DNA from: Hafnia paralvei ATCC 29927
Lineage (GTDB): Bacteria > Pseudomonadota > Gammaproteobacteria > Enterobacterales > Enterobacteriaceae
Direction of reading: 5' to 3'
Length of the DNA stretch: 64,000 nucleotides
Assembly: GCF_001655005.1 (NCBI RefSeq)
Contig: NZ_LXET01000059.1
Location: forward strand, 11,337 to 75,336
Positions 9,617-18,585 of this stretch are shown piece by piece (position 1 is the first letter of the stretch; the number at the start of each line of letters is the position of its first letter). A program made the position numbers and the translations under genes. The notes under the pieces were generated by a model. That model worked only from the letters and a program-made list of their open reading frames with translations. It was not told the origin of the DNA and did not search any database.

Positions 9617-9763
9617 TCCGGTGACTCCAAAACTGAAAATAGCGCCAGCCCTCGCCCACGCTGAAAATTGGATGGCCATTGTAACTCAGTTTACGCTGTG
9701 TAGGCAGAGCAGTAGCAATAGATGATCAGTTTGATAACAATTGCAGGATTGGATTCAGCTGAA

Positions 9764-9793
9764 AAACAAAAAAGGGTGCCCCAAAGGACACCC
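9764..9793 (-). terminator. Rho-independent terminator of malK-lamB-malM
   Basis: Read on the minus strand it is GGGTGTCC, TTTG loop, GGGCACCC (one U-G pair) followed by TTTTTTG, 31 bases after the malM stop. Confidence 0.88.
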
Positions 9794-9823
9794 AGTCAAA
9801 GAGCCAGCTTCCGCAGCGTGGGT

Positions 9824-10783
9824 TTACCCCTTGCCTTTCACACTACGGATAAAGGTTTCACGGGCAGTGGTCGAACCTAATTGTTCCGCTTCATTCATCA
9901 GTTTCAATGCCTTATCAATATCCCCGGCCTTAACGGCAGCACGAATACCGCTATTGAAATACTCATCAGTGTCTTTAAGCATTGGCTGTGCCGGCTTAGC
10001 AGGAGCGGCTATCGGCGTTGAAACAGGTACGCTGGAGCCTACGACGACCGGCTGTTCTTTTGGTGCCATCGGCAAGATCCCACCGATCATCACGTTGCCG
10101 GTGTTTTGCTCTGCTTTCACTTTGATCTTGATCGTGCCAGTAGACTGATGGATCGCGATCGGATCGGGAATGTTGGGTACTGCATTGCCAACGCCAGCGG
10201 CATAGGCTTTAGCCGGATCAACCATCTGTGTTGTTTTTGCCAGATCCTGAGACGTGGTGTAGATGACCAGATAGATCTGCTTTTGGCCCAAAGCTGGCGT
10301 CAGTTTTAATGTACCTTCCAAGCGATCGCCGCTCATGACACCCGGTTGCTGATAGCTGAAATAGCTGCTGGGATAAAACGCCGCGGGACGCATATTTTCG
10401 TCCAGAACCATCACACTTGGCGCATACACTTTCTTGGCGTCCACTAAACTACTGATCGTTATTTCTAGCGATCCGCGATCGGCAGGCAGAGTAAACGCGC
10501 CGACAGCACCTTGAATATCACCAACGTGCAGTTGCGCACTGCTGCCGTTAAGCAGTGCCGTTTTGGTTACCGGTGGAACCAGTGGCTCCCATGGCAATTG
10601 TTGCAGCGTTGAGGTTGGGATAGCTGGAGCCGTCGCAACGTTTGCAGGCTGGATAGTGCTATCAGCCTGAGCGCTGAGCGGCATTGCACTGAACATAGCT
10701 ACGGCGACGCTCAAAGCGACGATATTTTTTGTCATGACAGCTTTGATTTTATTATTCATTTTGCTTTTCATTTTATTTTTCAT
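9824..10783 (-). CDS. malM: Maltose operon periplasmic protein
   Basis: 319 residues from the first ATG (E. coli MalM 306). Periplasmic protein of the malK-lamB-malM operon; its molecular role is unclear in the literature I know. After a Lys/Asn/Met-rich start (MKNKMKSKMNNKIK) comes a hydrophobic signal segment and a Sec-type cleavage site near AQA-DST. Family blocks: YPSSYFSYQQPGVMSGDRLEG, DPAKAYAAGVGNAVPNIPDP and the C-terminal DKALKLMNEAEQLGSTTAR. The exact start is uncertain: the ATGs at 10783, 10771 and 10759 are all in frame. Its messenger follows lamB after a stable stem-loop. Confidence 0.94.
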   Translation of the reverse strand: MKNKMKSKMNNKIKAVMTKNIVALSVAVAMFSAMPLSAQADSTIQPANVATAPAIPTSTLQQLPWEPLVPPVTKTALLNGSSAQLHVGDIQGAVGAFTLPADRGSLEITISSLVDAKKVYAPSVMVLDENMRPAAFYPSSYFSYQQPGVMSGDRLEGTLKLTPALGQKQIYLVIYTTSQDLAKTTQMVDPAKAYAAGVGNAVPNIPDPIAIHQSTGTIKIKVKAEQNTGNVMIGGILPMAPKEQPVVVGSSVPVSTPIAAPAKPAQPMLKDTDEYFNSGIRAAVKAGDIDKALKLMNEAEQLGSTTARETFIRSVKGKG

Positions 10784-10847
10784 TGTAGAACCCCACCTAG
10801 AGATGGCTCGGCAACAGTGGCAAGAACGTCGCCGACCCCAATGAAGT

Positions 10848-10868
10848 GCGGCGGAATAATTCCGCCGC
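10848..10868 (-). repeat. lamB-malM intercistronic stem-loop
   Basis: A perfect 9-bp GC-rich inverted repeat (GCGGCGGAA, TAA loop, TTCCGCCGC) lies 13 bases after the lamB stop with no T-run. The position suits a 3'-end stabiliser or partial terminator that keeps lamB expressed above malM; that role is inferred. Confidence 0.75.
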
Positions 10869-10881
10869 CGTCAAACAACTG

Positions 10882-12180
10882 TTACCACCAAACTTCCATC
10901 TGTGCGCCGAAGGTGACTTCATCGTCATTTCCGCGGCTGAACTTATGGGTATTGTTATCGTTGTACGCGACGCCGTCGCTATAACCCGTGTCATCTTTCG
11001 TGGCGTAGCCCCATTTCTCATCCCATTTAGCGTAGGTTGCAAACAGTCGAATGGCTGGACGAGACCAAATACTGTCACCCGCCTGCCATTGCTGTGCCAA
11101 CGTCACTTTATACTGGTTGTTATTGTCGCCAGTACGCTGAGATTTCACGTTGTCATAGCCAAATTCCAGCAGGGTGCTCATGATTGGCGTCCATTTGTAC
11201 ATCGGGCGAATACCTGCGGTGTACCATGTGGTGCCATTCTTATCATCGCGGTCAATGTCTTGATACATCCCTACGTACATCAGCGCCCACTTGTCGTTGA
11301 AGTCGATGCCGCCGTGGTCAAGAATTCGGATCATGTGGCCATTGTTATTGATGCTGGAACCTTCAGAGTGACCTGAGTTATTTGAGGTCATAGAATCGGT
11401 AGCATACTGAACCACGAATTTGTTAAAGCCGCTGTAGATCGCCTGAGTATGCTCTGCCGTCAGCATCACGCCATCTTTCGAGGCATCTTTCGCACGATGA
11501 TAACCATCGGTCAGATTAGAACGACCGTAGTCAAAACCTAATTCCAGCGTACCACCAGGGTTAGTCTCCAAGCCGGCTAAACGCACGTCATACACATCGT
11601 TCGCGGTATCTTTAATCAGATCACGTTGCTCCTGAGAGCTGAAACCATTAGAGCCACCGGTTTCGGTATTGCGCGTTGCAGCCACAGACAATTTACCGAA
11701 GCCCAAGTCGATATTCTCTAAACCCGCACCTGGACCAGAGATATCCCAATAGTAGAAGTCGATCATGTGAACGTCATGGCGCTGATAGAAGCGTTTACCT
11801 GCCCACAGCGTAGAGCCCGGAGCCCACTCAATAACGTTTTTAGCCTGAATATTGGCTTCACGGAAGGCCGGATCTGTCGCTTCCCAGTCATTGGTCTGTT
11901 GCACGGAATACGCAACGTTGGTGTCAAAATAGAAGCTCTTGTCACCGTCTTTCCACAGCTCCTGACCCAACTTTAATTCCGCGTAAGTCTCACATTCGTT
12001 ACCCAAACGGTATTTGCTCTGAGCGCCTGTCGCTTTGAAACATTGCTGCTCGCCGCCGCTTGCGGTCCAACCGATACCTGAACGTGCGTAACCATGGAAA
12101 TCTACAGCCAGTGCCTGTGTTGACAGCACCGCACTCGCAACAGCCAGTGCTAAAGGTACCTTGCGCAAAGTCATCATCAT
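10882..12180 (-). CDS. lamB: Maltoporin
   Basis: 432 residues from the ATG at 12180 (E. coli 446). Outer-membrane trimeric 18-strand porin specific for maltodextrins. The start MMMTLRKVP gives a 25-residue signal peptide ending TQALA and the mature start VDFHGYARSGIGW, aligned with E. coli; two further ATGs follow at once and the AGGAG lies unusually close to the first, so translation may begin at the second or third. The mature N-terminal disulfide cysteines (QQCFKA and GNECETY) are present and the chain ends in aromatic EVWW, normal for a beta-barrel. Middle gene of malK-lamB-malM. Confidence 0.96.
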   Translation of the reverse strand: MMMTLRKVPLALAVASAVLSTQALAVDFHGYARSGIGWTASGGEQQCFKATGAQSKYRLGNECETYAELKLGQELWKDGDKSFYFDTNVAYSVQQTNDWEATDPAFREANIQAKNVIEWAPGSTLWAGKRFYQRHDVHMIDFYYWDISGPGAGLENIDLGFGKLSVAATRNTETGGSNGFSSQEQRDLIKDTANDVYDVRLAGLETNPGGTLELGFDYGRSNLTDGYHRAKDASKDGVMLTAEHTQAIYSGFNKFVVQYATDSMTSNNSGHSEGSSINNNGHMIRILDHGGIDFNDKWALMYVGMYQDIDRDDKNGTTWYTAGIRPMYKWTPIMSTLLEFGYDNVKSQRTGDNNNQYKVTLAQQWQAGDSIWSRPAIRLFATYAKWDEKWGYATKDDTGYSDGVAYNDNNTHKFSRGNDDEVTFGAQMEVWW

Positions 12181-12280
12181 TCTCCTGATAGGGTTGCCTG
12201 ACGGCATAAAGTTATAAGTGTTCTCTATCTAACGTTTTCTCACTCAACACATTGTTAACTAACAACTCTCTAACCAAGAG

Positions 12281-13390
12281 CTAGACACCTAGCTCTTTAT
12301 GCAGCCGTCGGCAGGCGACACCGTCTTCTCGGAATAGATGACAGCGTTCAGGTGGCAAGCCAATGGCAAATTTGGCGCCCTCATCAACCAACACCACGTC
12401 GTTCTGGCGATAGACAAGGTTTTGACGAATAGCGGGAATTTGAATGTGGATTTGAGTTTCATTGCCTAACTGCTCGACTACTTGAACGTCACCTTCAAGA
12501 GTGACTTCGGCGTCATGGCTTGGCAGTAAATGCTCAGGACGGATACCCAGAGACAGGTTGCTCCCCACCTGTACATTCGTTCCTTCCACGGGTAACCAAA
12601 CCTGCTGGCGATTAGGTAACTCAATTTGCACACGCTGCGGCTCAGCGGCGGTGACTTTAACCGGTAGGAAATTCATTTTTGGCGAGCCGATAAAGCCCGC
12701 CACAAATCGGTTAGCCGGATAGTGATAAAGCTCTAAAGGCTTGCCGATCTGCGCTACGCTACCGCCGTCGAGAACAACGATTTTGTCAGCCAACGTCATG
12801 GCTTCGACCTGATCGTGGGTGACATAAATCATGGTGCGTTCTAAACGCTTATGCAGGCGTGAAATCTCGATGCGCATTTGTACGCGTAGAGCGGCATCCA
12901 GGTTGGATAGCGGTTCATCCAGCAGGAATACGTCTGGCTCAGCCACTAACGTACGTCCAATCGCCACACGCTGACGCTGCCCGCCAGAAAGCGCTTTAGG
13001 ACGACGATCTAGAAGATGTGCCAATTGCAGAACTTCAGAGACTTGATTAACGCGTTGGGTAATTTCCGCTTTTTTCGTACCTGCCAGCTTGAGGCCGAAT
13101 GACATGTTATCGGCCACAGAGAGATGCGGGTAAAGTGCATAGGATTGGAATACCATACCGATGCCACGCTCTGCCGGAGGCACTTCATTCATGCGTTTGC
13201 CGCCGATGAGTAATTCGCCGGAAGTGATATCTTCTAAACCAGCAATCATGCGCAGCAACGTCGATTTGCCGCAGCCTGATGGCCCAACAAACACCACAAA
13301 TTCGCCGTCCTGAATCTCAAGGTTCACGTCTTTAGAAATAACGACGTCTCCGTAAGCCTTATATACGTTGCGCAGTGCTACGCTCGCCAT
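12281..13390 (-). CDS. malK: Maltose/maltodextrin ABC transporter ATP-binding protein
   Basis: 369 residues (E. coli 371). Cytoplasmic ATPase of the MalFGK2 importer, which also binds and restrains the activator MalT and receives inhibition from unphosphorylated EIIA-Glc. Walker A GPSGCGKST, Q-loop, signature LSGGQRQRVAIGR, Walker B FLLDEPLSNLDA and the H-loop THDQVEAM are all intact; the C-terminal regulatory beta domain follows from about residue 240. First gene of malK-lamB-malM, divergent from malEFG across a shared control region. Confidence 0.97.
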   Translation of the reverse strand: MASVALRNVYKAYGDVVISKDVNLEIQDGEFVVFVGPSGCGKSTLLRMIAGLEDITSGELLIGGKRMNEVPPAERGIGMVFQSYALYPHLSVADNMSFGLKLAGTKKAEITQRVNQVSEVLQLAHLLDRRPKALSGGQRQRVAIGRTLVAEPDVFLLDEPLSNLDAALRVQMRIEISRLHKRLERTMIYVTHDQVEAMTLADKIVVLDGGSVAQIGKPLELYHYPANRFVAGFIGSPKMNFLPVKVTAAEPQRVQIELPNRQQVWLPVEGTNVQVGSNLSLGIRPEHLLPSHDAEVTLEGDVQVVEQLGNETQIHIQIPAIRQNLVYRQNDVVLVDEGAKFAIGLPPERCHLFREDGVACRRLHKELGV

Positions 13391-13901
13391 GCGTTACTCC
13401 TGTCTATCACTCGCTAAAAAGGTCCACTAACGCGGCATCTCACACTGGCCTAATCCGTAGCCATGCGTTTTCAGCAGATGCGCCTTATCGATTGCTGCCG
13501 ATAGTGCGTGAGAAGCAAGCAAGCGTAATCATCCGTAACAAGGTTTTTCATGGGGGAGGAGATGGGAGGATGAGAGGGAATGGCTAATAATGAAAAGTTC
13601 ATACCTTTCAGTGAATTCGTGATCCTGCTAGCAAAAATAACCCTGCGATTTTGTGCCTACATCCACAGAATAGGCGGTAGTGTTAACCAGATCACAAGAA
13701 ACCCTCTAGGGGCGTAGAGGGGGGGAGGATGAGAAGCAATCTCGTGTAATAGAGTATGGCACTGCATCAGAAATCCCTTAACCATGGGGTCAAGCAACGA
13801 ATTCGTGCTCTACGGCTTATCTGAACTGTTTTGCCTTCCTCGCAAAGCCGGACAGACATCAAACTCATACCTCGACAGAACAGAACAAGAAGGATTGGAT
13901 A
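13391..13901. promoter_or_regulatory. malK/malE divergent control region with MalT-box-like sequences
   Basis: 511 non-coding bases separate the two divergent mal operons. Two purine-rich tracts resemble the MalT box GGGGAKGAGG: about 13552-13576 (GGGGGAGGAGATGGGAGGAT, then GAGAGGG) and about 13718-13733 (GGGGGGGAGGATGAG). In E. coli this interval holds several MalT boxes plus CRP sites arranged between the two promoters; the same arrangement is inferred here. Short ORFs called across it have no protein-like character. Confidence 0.75.
13652..13667. promoter_or_regulatory. Candidate CRP-cAMP site
   Basis: TGTGCCTACATCCACA matches the CRP consensus TGTGA-N6-TCACA at 8 of 10 defined positions and is symmetric. 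It lies between the two MalT-box tracts, where CRP sites occur in E. coli. Confidence 0.5.
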
Positions 13902-15092
13902 ATGACTAAGAAATCAGGCATCAGAACGCTCGCCCTCTCGGCACTGGCTACGCTGGTTCTCTCCTCTTCCGCGTTCGCTAAAATTGAAGAAGGCAAACTG
14001 GTTATCTGGATTAACGGCGATAAAGGCTATAACGGTCTAGCTGAAATCGGTAAAAAGTTTGAAAAAGAAACCGGCATTAAAGTGCTGGTTGAGCATCCTG
14101 ATAAGCTGGAAGAGAAATATCCACAGGTCGCCGCCACCGGTGATGGACCTGACATTATCTTCTGGGCCCACGATCGTTTCGGCGGCTACGCACAGTCTGG
14201 CCTGCTGGCCGAAATCCATCCTTCTAAAGCGTTCCAAGACAAACTCTATCCGTTCACTTGGGATGCCGTACGCTATAACGGCAAGCTGATTGCCTATCCT
14301 GTCGCGGTTGAAGCGCTGTCGCTGATTTACAACAAAGATATCCTGCCGGAACCACCAAAGACTTGGGAGGAGATCCCTGCTCTGGATAAAGAGCTGCGTG
14401 CAAAAGGCAAGAGCGCCATCATGTGGAACTTACAAGAACCGTACTTCACATGGCCAATTATCGCGGCTGATGGCGGGTATGCGTTCAAATACGACAACGG
14501 CACCTACAACATTAAAGATGTCGGTGTGAACAACGCGGGCTCTCAGGCGGGTTTGCAGTTCATCGTCGACTTGGTGAAAAACAAACATATCAACGCGGAT
14601 ACTGATTACTCCATCGCCGAAGCGGCGTTTAACAAAGGCCAAACGGCGATGACCATTAATGGCCCTTGGGCTTGGTCAAACATCGATAAGAGCAACATCA
14701 ACTACGGTGTCGCGCTGTTACCTACCTTCAAAGGTCATCCGTCAAAACCTTTCGTGGGCGTACTTAGCGCAGGGATTAACGCCGCCAGCCCGAATAAAGA
14801 ATTGGCCACCGAGTTTCTGGAAAACTATCTGATGACCAACGCAGGCCTGGAGCAAATTAACAAAGACAAACCGTTGGGCGCCGTAGCGCTGAAGTCTTAT
14901 CAGGAAACCTTAGAAAAAGATCCTAAGATTGCCGCCACCATGCAGAACGCCCAGAAAGGCGAAATTATGCCAAACATTCCGCAAATGAGCGCTTTCTGGT
15001 ACGCAGAGCGTAGCGCCATCATCAATGCGGTGAATGGTCGTCAAAGTGTGAAAGAAGCATTAACCGGTGCAGAGCAACGCATAACCAAGTAA
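13902..15092 (+). CDS. malE: Periplasmic maltose/maltodextrin-binding protein
   Basis: 396 residues, the E. coli length. Signal peptide of 26 residues ending SSSAFA, mature start KIEEGKLVIWINGDKGYNGL as in E. coli MBP. It captures maltodextrins and delivers them to MalFGK2; it also works with the Tar chemoreceptor where present. Binding-cleft aromatic residues are retained (for example FWAHDRFGGYAQSGL and PYFTWPIIAADGGYAF). First and most expressed gene of malEFG, followed by a strong stem-loop before malF. Confidence 0.98.
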   Translation: MTKKSGIRTLALSALATLVLSSSAFAKIEEGKLVIWINGDKGYNGLAEIGKKFEKETGIKVLVEHPDKLEEKYPQVAATGDGPDIIFWAHDRFGGYAQSGLLAEIHPSKAFQDKLYPFTWDAVRYNGKLIAYPVAVEALSLIYNKDILPEPPKTWEEIPALDKELRAKGKSAIMWNLQEPYFTWPIIAADGGYAFKYDNGTYNIKDVGVNNAGSQAGLQFIVDLVKNKHINADTDYSIAEAAFNKGQTAMTINGPWAWSNIDKSNINYGVALLPTFKGHPSKPFVGVLSAGINAASPNKELATEFLENYLMTNAGLEQINKDKPLGAVALKSYQETLEKDPKIAATMQNAQKGEIMPNIPQMSAFWYAERSAIINAVNGRQSVKEALTGAEQRITK

Positions 15093-15105
15093 TTGACATG
15101 AGATG

Positions 15106-15133
15106 CCCCCTAATGCCGCAAGGCACTAGGGGG
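15106..15133 (+). repeat. malE-malF intercistronic stem-loop with GCAA tetraloop
   Basis: CCCCCTA-A-TGCC, GCAA, GGCA-C-TAGGGGG: an 11-bp stem with one A/C mismatch closed by a GNRA loop, 13 bases after the malE stop and without a T-run. In E. coli this interval holds REP sequences that stabilise malE mRNA; this single hairpin probably plays the same part. A second small hairpin (CGCC TTC GGCG, 15178-15188) sits before the malF ribosome site. Confidence 0.75.
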
Positions 15134-15211
15134 AAACCGTTCTTGTATGTTTCAGATGAAAAATAGTTGTCCGTAACCGCCTTCGGCGTAAGAGAAATGA
15201 GGGAGTGTTTT

Positions 15212-16783
15212 ATGTCGTTATCCCATACAGAATATCCAATCGCGAAGCCGGATAAATGGTGGCAGAGTGACATATTGAAATGGATAGTTATCGCCGCAAT
15301 GTGTCTATTTACAGGCTACCTCACCATCGTGATGTATGCACAAGGTGAATACCTTTTCGCCATGCTGACGCTGGTTTTACTGGGGTCAGGATTATACATT
15401 TTTGCCAACCGTAAAGCCTATGCGTGGCGCTACGTCTATCCCGGTCTGGCAGGAATGGGGCTATTCGTTCTGTTTCCTCTGATCTGCACCATCGCTATTG
15501 CTTTTACCAACTACAGCAGCACCAACCAACTGACATTCGAACGTGCGCAATCTGTACTGATGCAGAGACAATTTACCACGGGGAAAACCTACGGTTTTGG
15601 TCTCTATCCAGAAGGGAATCAGTGGCGCTTACAGCTCGCCGATAGCGAAAACGGCCAATTTTATATCTCAGAACCTTTTAGCTTCAGCGCCCAAGAACAG
15701 CGCTTGGCCATGAAGCCAGAAAGCGCAGAACTCACCGGAGAGCGAGCCACTCTACGCGTTATTACTCAGAACCGTCAGGCGCTGAATAATATTGTGGCAG
15801 TCCTCCCGCAAAACGGTGAATTACGCATGAGCTCTCTGCGTCAGTTCGCTGGCACAAGCCCACTCTACTCACTTGAAAAAGATGGCGAAACACTAAAAAA
15901 CAATCAGACTGGCACGCTCTATCGCCCTAACACCGACATTGGTTTTTATCAGGCAGTGAATGCCCAAGGGCAATGGGAGAATGAGCAGCTCAGCCCCGGT
16001 TTTACCGTCTCGATAGGCTGGAAAAACTTCATGCGAGTGGTGCAGGATGAAGGTATCCGTCAGCCCTTCGTCAGCATATTTATTTGGACCATCATCTTCT
16101 CGGTGCTCACCGTCGTTTTCACCGTCGCCGTCGGCATGGTATTGGCTTGTGTCGTTCAGTGGGAAGCGTTGAAAGGTAAAGCCGTTTATCGCGTGATGCT
16201 GATTCTGCCCTACGCCGTTCCCTCATTTATTTCAATATTGATCTTTAAGGGGTTGTTCAACCAAAGCTTTGGTGAGATCAACATGCTGCTGAGTCATCTG
16301 TTTGGCATCAAACCCGCTTGGTTCAGCGATCCGTTGACGGCCAAAAGTATGATTTTGATCGTCAACACCTGGCTCGGATACCCCTATATGATGATTCTAT
16401 GCATGGGCTTGCTGAAGGCGATTCCTGACGATTTATATGAGGCTTCGGCAATGGATGGCGCGGGGCCGATGCAAAACTTCTTCCGCATCACATTACCGCT
16501 GCTGATTAAGCCGTTAACACCGCTGATGATCGCCAGTTTTGCTTTCAACTTTAACAACTTCGTTCTGATTCAGCTGTTAACCAACGGCGGGCCTGACATG
16601 CTGGGTACTTCAACGCCTGCGGGCTACACCGACCTGTTGGTCAGCTACACCTACCGCATTGCGTTTGAAGGCGGTGGCGGGCAAGACTTTGGTCTGGCGG
16701 CCGCGATTGCCACTCTGATTTTCCTGTTGGTTGGCGCGTTGGCGATTCTCAATCTGAAAGCCAGCAAAATGAATTTCGATTAA
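15212..16783 (+). CDS. malF: Maltose/maltodextrin ABC transporter permease MalF
   Basis: 523 residues from the ATG at 15212 (E. coli 514). Inner-membrane permease pairing with MalG over the MalK dimer. Start choice: GGGAG lies 6 bases before this ATG and the sequence then reads toward KWWQSDILKW, aligned with E. coli KHWWQSDALKW; the in-frame codon at 15167 adds 15 unrelated residues. Three N-terminal membrane spans, the large periplasmic P2 domain (about residues 95-275) and the C-terminal permease core with the coupling motif EASAMDGAG follow. malG starts 16 bases later. Confidence 0.96.
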   Translation: MSLSHTEYPIAKPDKWWQSDILKWIVIAAMCLFTGYLTIVMYAQGEYLFAMLTLVLLGSGLYIFANRKAYAWRYVYPGLAGMGLFVLFPLICTIAIAFTNYSSTNQLTFERAQSVLMQRQFTTGKTYGFGLYPEGNQWRLQLADSENGQFYISEPFSFSAQEQRLAMKPESAELTGERATLRVITQNRQALNNIVAVLPQNGELRMSSLRQFAGTSPLYSLEKDGETLKNNQTGTLYRPNTDIGFYQAVNAQGQWENEQLSPGFTVSIGWKNFMRVVQDEGIRQPFVSIFIWTIIFSVLTVVFTVAVGMVLACVVQWEALKGKAVYRVMLILPYAVPSFISILIFKGLFNQSFGEINMLLSHLFGIKPAWFSDPLTAKSMILIVNTWLGYPYMMILCMGLLKAIPDDLYEASAMDGAGPMQNFFRITLPLLIKPLTPLMIASFAFNFNNFVLIQLLTNGGPDMLGTSTPAGYTDLLVSYTYRIAFEGGGGQDFGLAAAIATLIFLLVGALAILNLKASKMNFD

Positions 16784-16799
16784 GGAGAGGGACCACGAT

Positions 16800-17690
16800 A
16801 TGGCAATGGTTCAACCAAAATCCCAGCGTTTACGACTGCTGTTTACTCATCTGATGATGCTGGCATTTATCTGCATGATCATGTTCCCACTGCTGATGGT
16901 GATTGCAATTTCGTTGCGCTCCGGCAACTTTGCCACTGGTAGCCTAATCCCAGAGAAGATTTCGTGGGAGCACTGGCAATTAGCGTTAGGTATGACCGTC
17001 ACCAACGCGGACGGCAGCATCACGCCACCACCGTTCCCCGTTCTGCTCTGGCTATGGAACTCAATCAAAATCGCCGTTATTACCGCAGTGGGTATTGTTA
17101 CGCTTTCCACTACCTGTGCTTACGCTTTTGCCCGTATGAAATTTAAAGGTAAGAGTTCACTGCTCAAGGGCATGCTGATTTTTCAGATGTTCCCTGCGGT
17201 TCTTTCTTTAGTCGCGCTATATGCCTTATTCGACCGTATTGGCCAATATGTTCCGTTCCTCGGATTAAATACCCACGGCGGCGTCATTTTTGCCTATATG
17301 GGGGGGATTGCTCTGCATGTTTGGACCATTAAGGGCTATTTTGAAACTATCGATAACTCGCTAGAAGAAGCCGCTGCACTGGATGGCGCTACGCCGTGGC
17401 AGGCGTTTCGCTTGGTTCTGTTGCCGCTTTCGGTACCAATTTTGGCTGTGGTATTCATTCTGTCATTTATTGCCGCGATTACCGAAGTGCCGGTTGCCTC
17501 CCTGTTGTTGCGCGATGTGAATAGCTATACGTTGGCGGTCGGTATGCAGCAGTATCTCAATCCGCAAAACTACCTGTGGGGCGACTTTGCCGCAGCGGCA
17601 GTGCTGTCGGCCATTCCGATTACGGCCGTATTCCTGCTTGCGCAGCGTTGGCTGGTAGGCGGACTGACGTCCGGTGGTGTGAAAGGGTAA
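16800..17690 (+). CDS. malG: Maltose/maltodextrin ABC transporter permease MalG
   Basis: 296 residues, the E. coli length. Six membrane spans with the EAA coupling loop (EEAAALDGATPWQAFRLVLL) that docks on MalK. The C-terminus GGLTSGGVKG, which in E. coli MalG reaches the MalE binding site, is kept. Last gene of malEFG; a large intergenic inverted-repeat structure follows before convergent psiE. Confidence 0.97.
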   Translation: MAMVQPKSQRLRLLFTHLMMLAFICMIMFPLLMVIAISLRSGNFATGSLIPEKISWEHWQLALGMTVTNADGSITPPPFPVLLWLWNSIKIAVITAVGIVTLSTTCAYAFARMKFKGKSSLLKGMLIFQMFPAVLSLVALYALFDRIGQYVPFLGLNTHGGVIFAYMGGIALHVWTIKGYFETIDNSLEEAAALDGATPWQAFRLVLLPLSVPILAVVFILSFIAAITEVPVASLLLRDVNSYTLAVGMQQYLNPQNYLWGDFAAAAVLSAIPITAVFLLAQRWLVGGLTSGGVKG

Positions 17691-17739
17691 TGCGTGGAAA
17701 AACCTGTGTCTTTGTTATTGCCGTTTTTATCATTAGCTC

Positions 17740-17930
17740 GAGGTTATAGCCATATGCTATGACCTCTTTGGCGGCCATTGGCCTAATGCTGGTCACTTAA
17801 GCGTGATTTTAGGGGAAGTACACCGATGGGTGTCGTAGCAGCTTTAGCTGCCGGAGCGCCCCGCGGTGTGCTAGCCCCGTGTATCTCGACCTCTTAAACG
17901 ATCAGCATTACCCATTGGCCGCCTTTTCTT
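17740..17930. repeat. Large nested inverted-repeat structure between malG and psiE
   Basis: The 247-base gap holds: (a) a hairpin at 17740-17766, GAGGTTATAGC, CATAT, GCTATGACCTC (10 of 11 pairs); (b) a long imperfect inverted repeat, left arm 17770-17794 (GGCGGCCATTGG... ) and right arm 17900-17923 (...CCATTGGCCGCC), followed by TTTTCTTTTT; (c) between the arms two small hairpins, ACACC-GATG-GGTGT (17820-17833) and GCAGC-TTTA-GCTGC (17838-17851). The T-run after the right arm would let the folded RNA end malG transcription. A repeat unit of a dispersed intergenic family is another possibility; copy number cannot be seen here. Confidence 0.7.
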
Positions 17931-17937
17931 TTTAGCT

Positions 17938-18345
17938 CTACTCGCGCTTGAGTTTTTCTGTATTCGCAAGGTATAACGCAACCACCAGCACCAAAATGGC
18001 GGCAGAATAGATCAATGTATCTGCCGGACTTTTGTGGTCGACGATAATCAGACGAATAATCGCGGTAATGCCGATGTAGATAAAATAGCGCAGCGGGAAA
18101 TGGTATCCCGATTGGAAATACTTCACGATCAGCGCAATAAACTCGAAGTAGAGAAAATAAATCACTATCCCTTCGATCAGTAGATAGGAAGACGCGGTTT
18201 CGCTGGCGTTAAACAGCACCGTACCCAGCGTAAATGTCTCCTTTCCAAGAAATACCACCAGAATCACGGCCAGCATCAACAGCCCCGCGTTCAGGATCCA
18301 CTGCAAAATCTTGGCGATAGTGCTCGATTGTTTGCTACCTGGCAT
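17938..18345 (-). CDS. psiE: Phosphate-starvation-inducible protein PsiE
   Basis: 135 residues (E. coli 136). Small inner-membrane protein with four hydrophobic segments; its biochemical role is unknown. In E. coli it also sits next to malG, so this is the ancestral arrangement. Start ATG at 18345 has AAGGA upstream. I saw no convincing Pho box in the 240 bases upstream. Confidence 0.94.
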   Translation of the reverse strand: MPGSKQSSTIAKILQWILNAGLLMLAVILVVFLGKETFTLGTVLFNASETASSYLLIEGIVIYFLYFEFIALIVKYFQSGYHFPLRYFIYIGITAIIRLIIVDHKSPADTLIYSAAILVLVVALYLANTEKLKRE

Positions 18346-18585
18346 TAATGTTCCTTTTGCCGTTGAAGTCGTTTATGTGATCAAGTTAACAAAATGACTA
18401 TTTTGTCGTCTATCCCCTGTGAAAAATAAATACCTAAATCCTCTAAGAGAAATCCAACCAGTTCCACATTTTGCGACATTTTTTTGTTAATCGTTTTACT
18501 ATGGCTCCTGGCTAATATTCGCCAAGAAACGAATCATTGCCGTAGCTTATACCAGGGCGTTCCAACGATTGAGAAACAAAATAAT

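Noticed and set aside
10846..11376. 176-codon ORF antisense to lamB
   Set aside because: Mirror of the well-conserved lamB reading frame; no family likeness.
13375..13587. 70-codon ORF in the malK-malE gap
   Set aside because: It overlaps the malK start and MalT-box tracts; no ribosome site and a composition unlike a protein.
18346..18585. Pho box upstream of psiE
   Set aside because: No CTGTCAT direct repeats at the right spacing; only an ACAAAAT/ATTTTGT palindrome of uncertain meaning.
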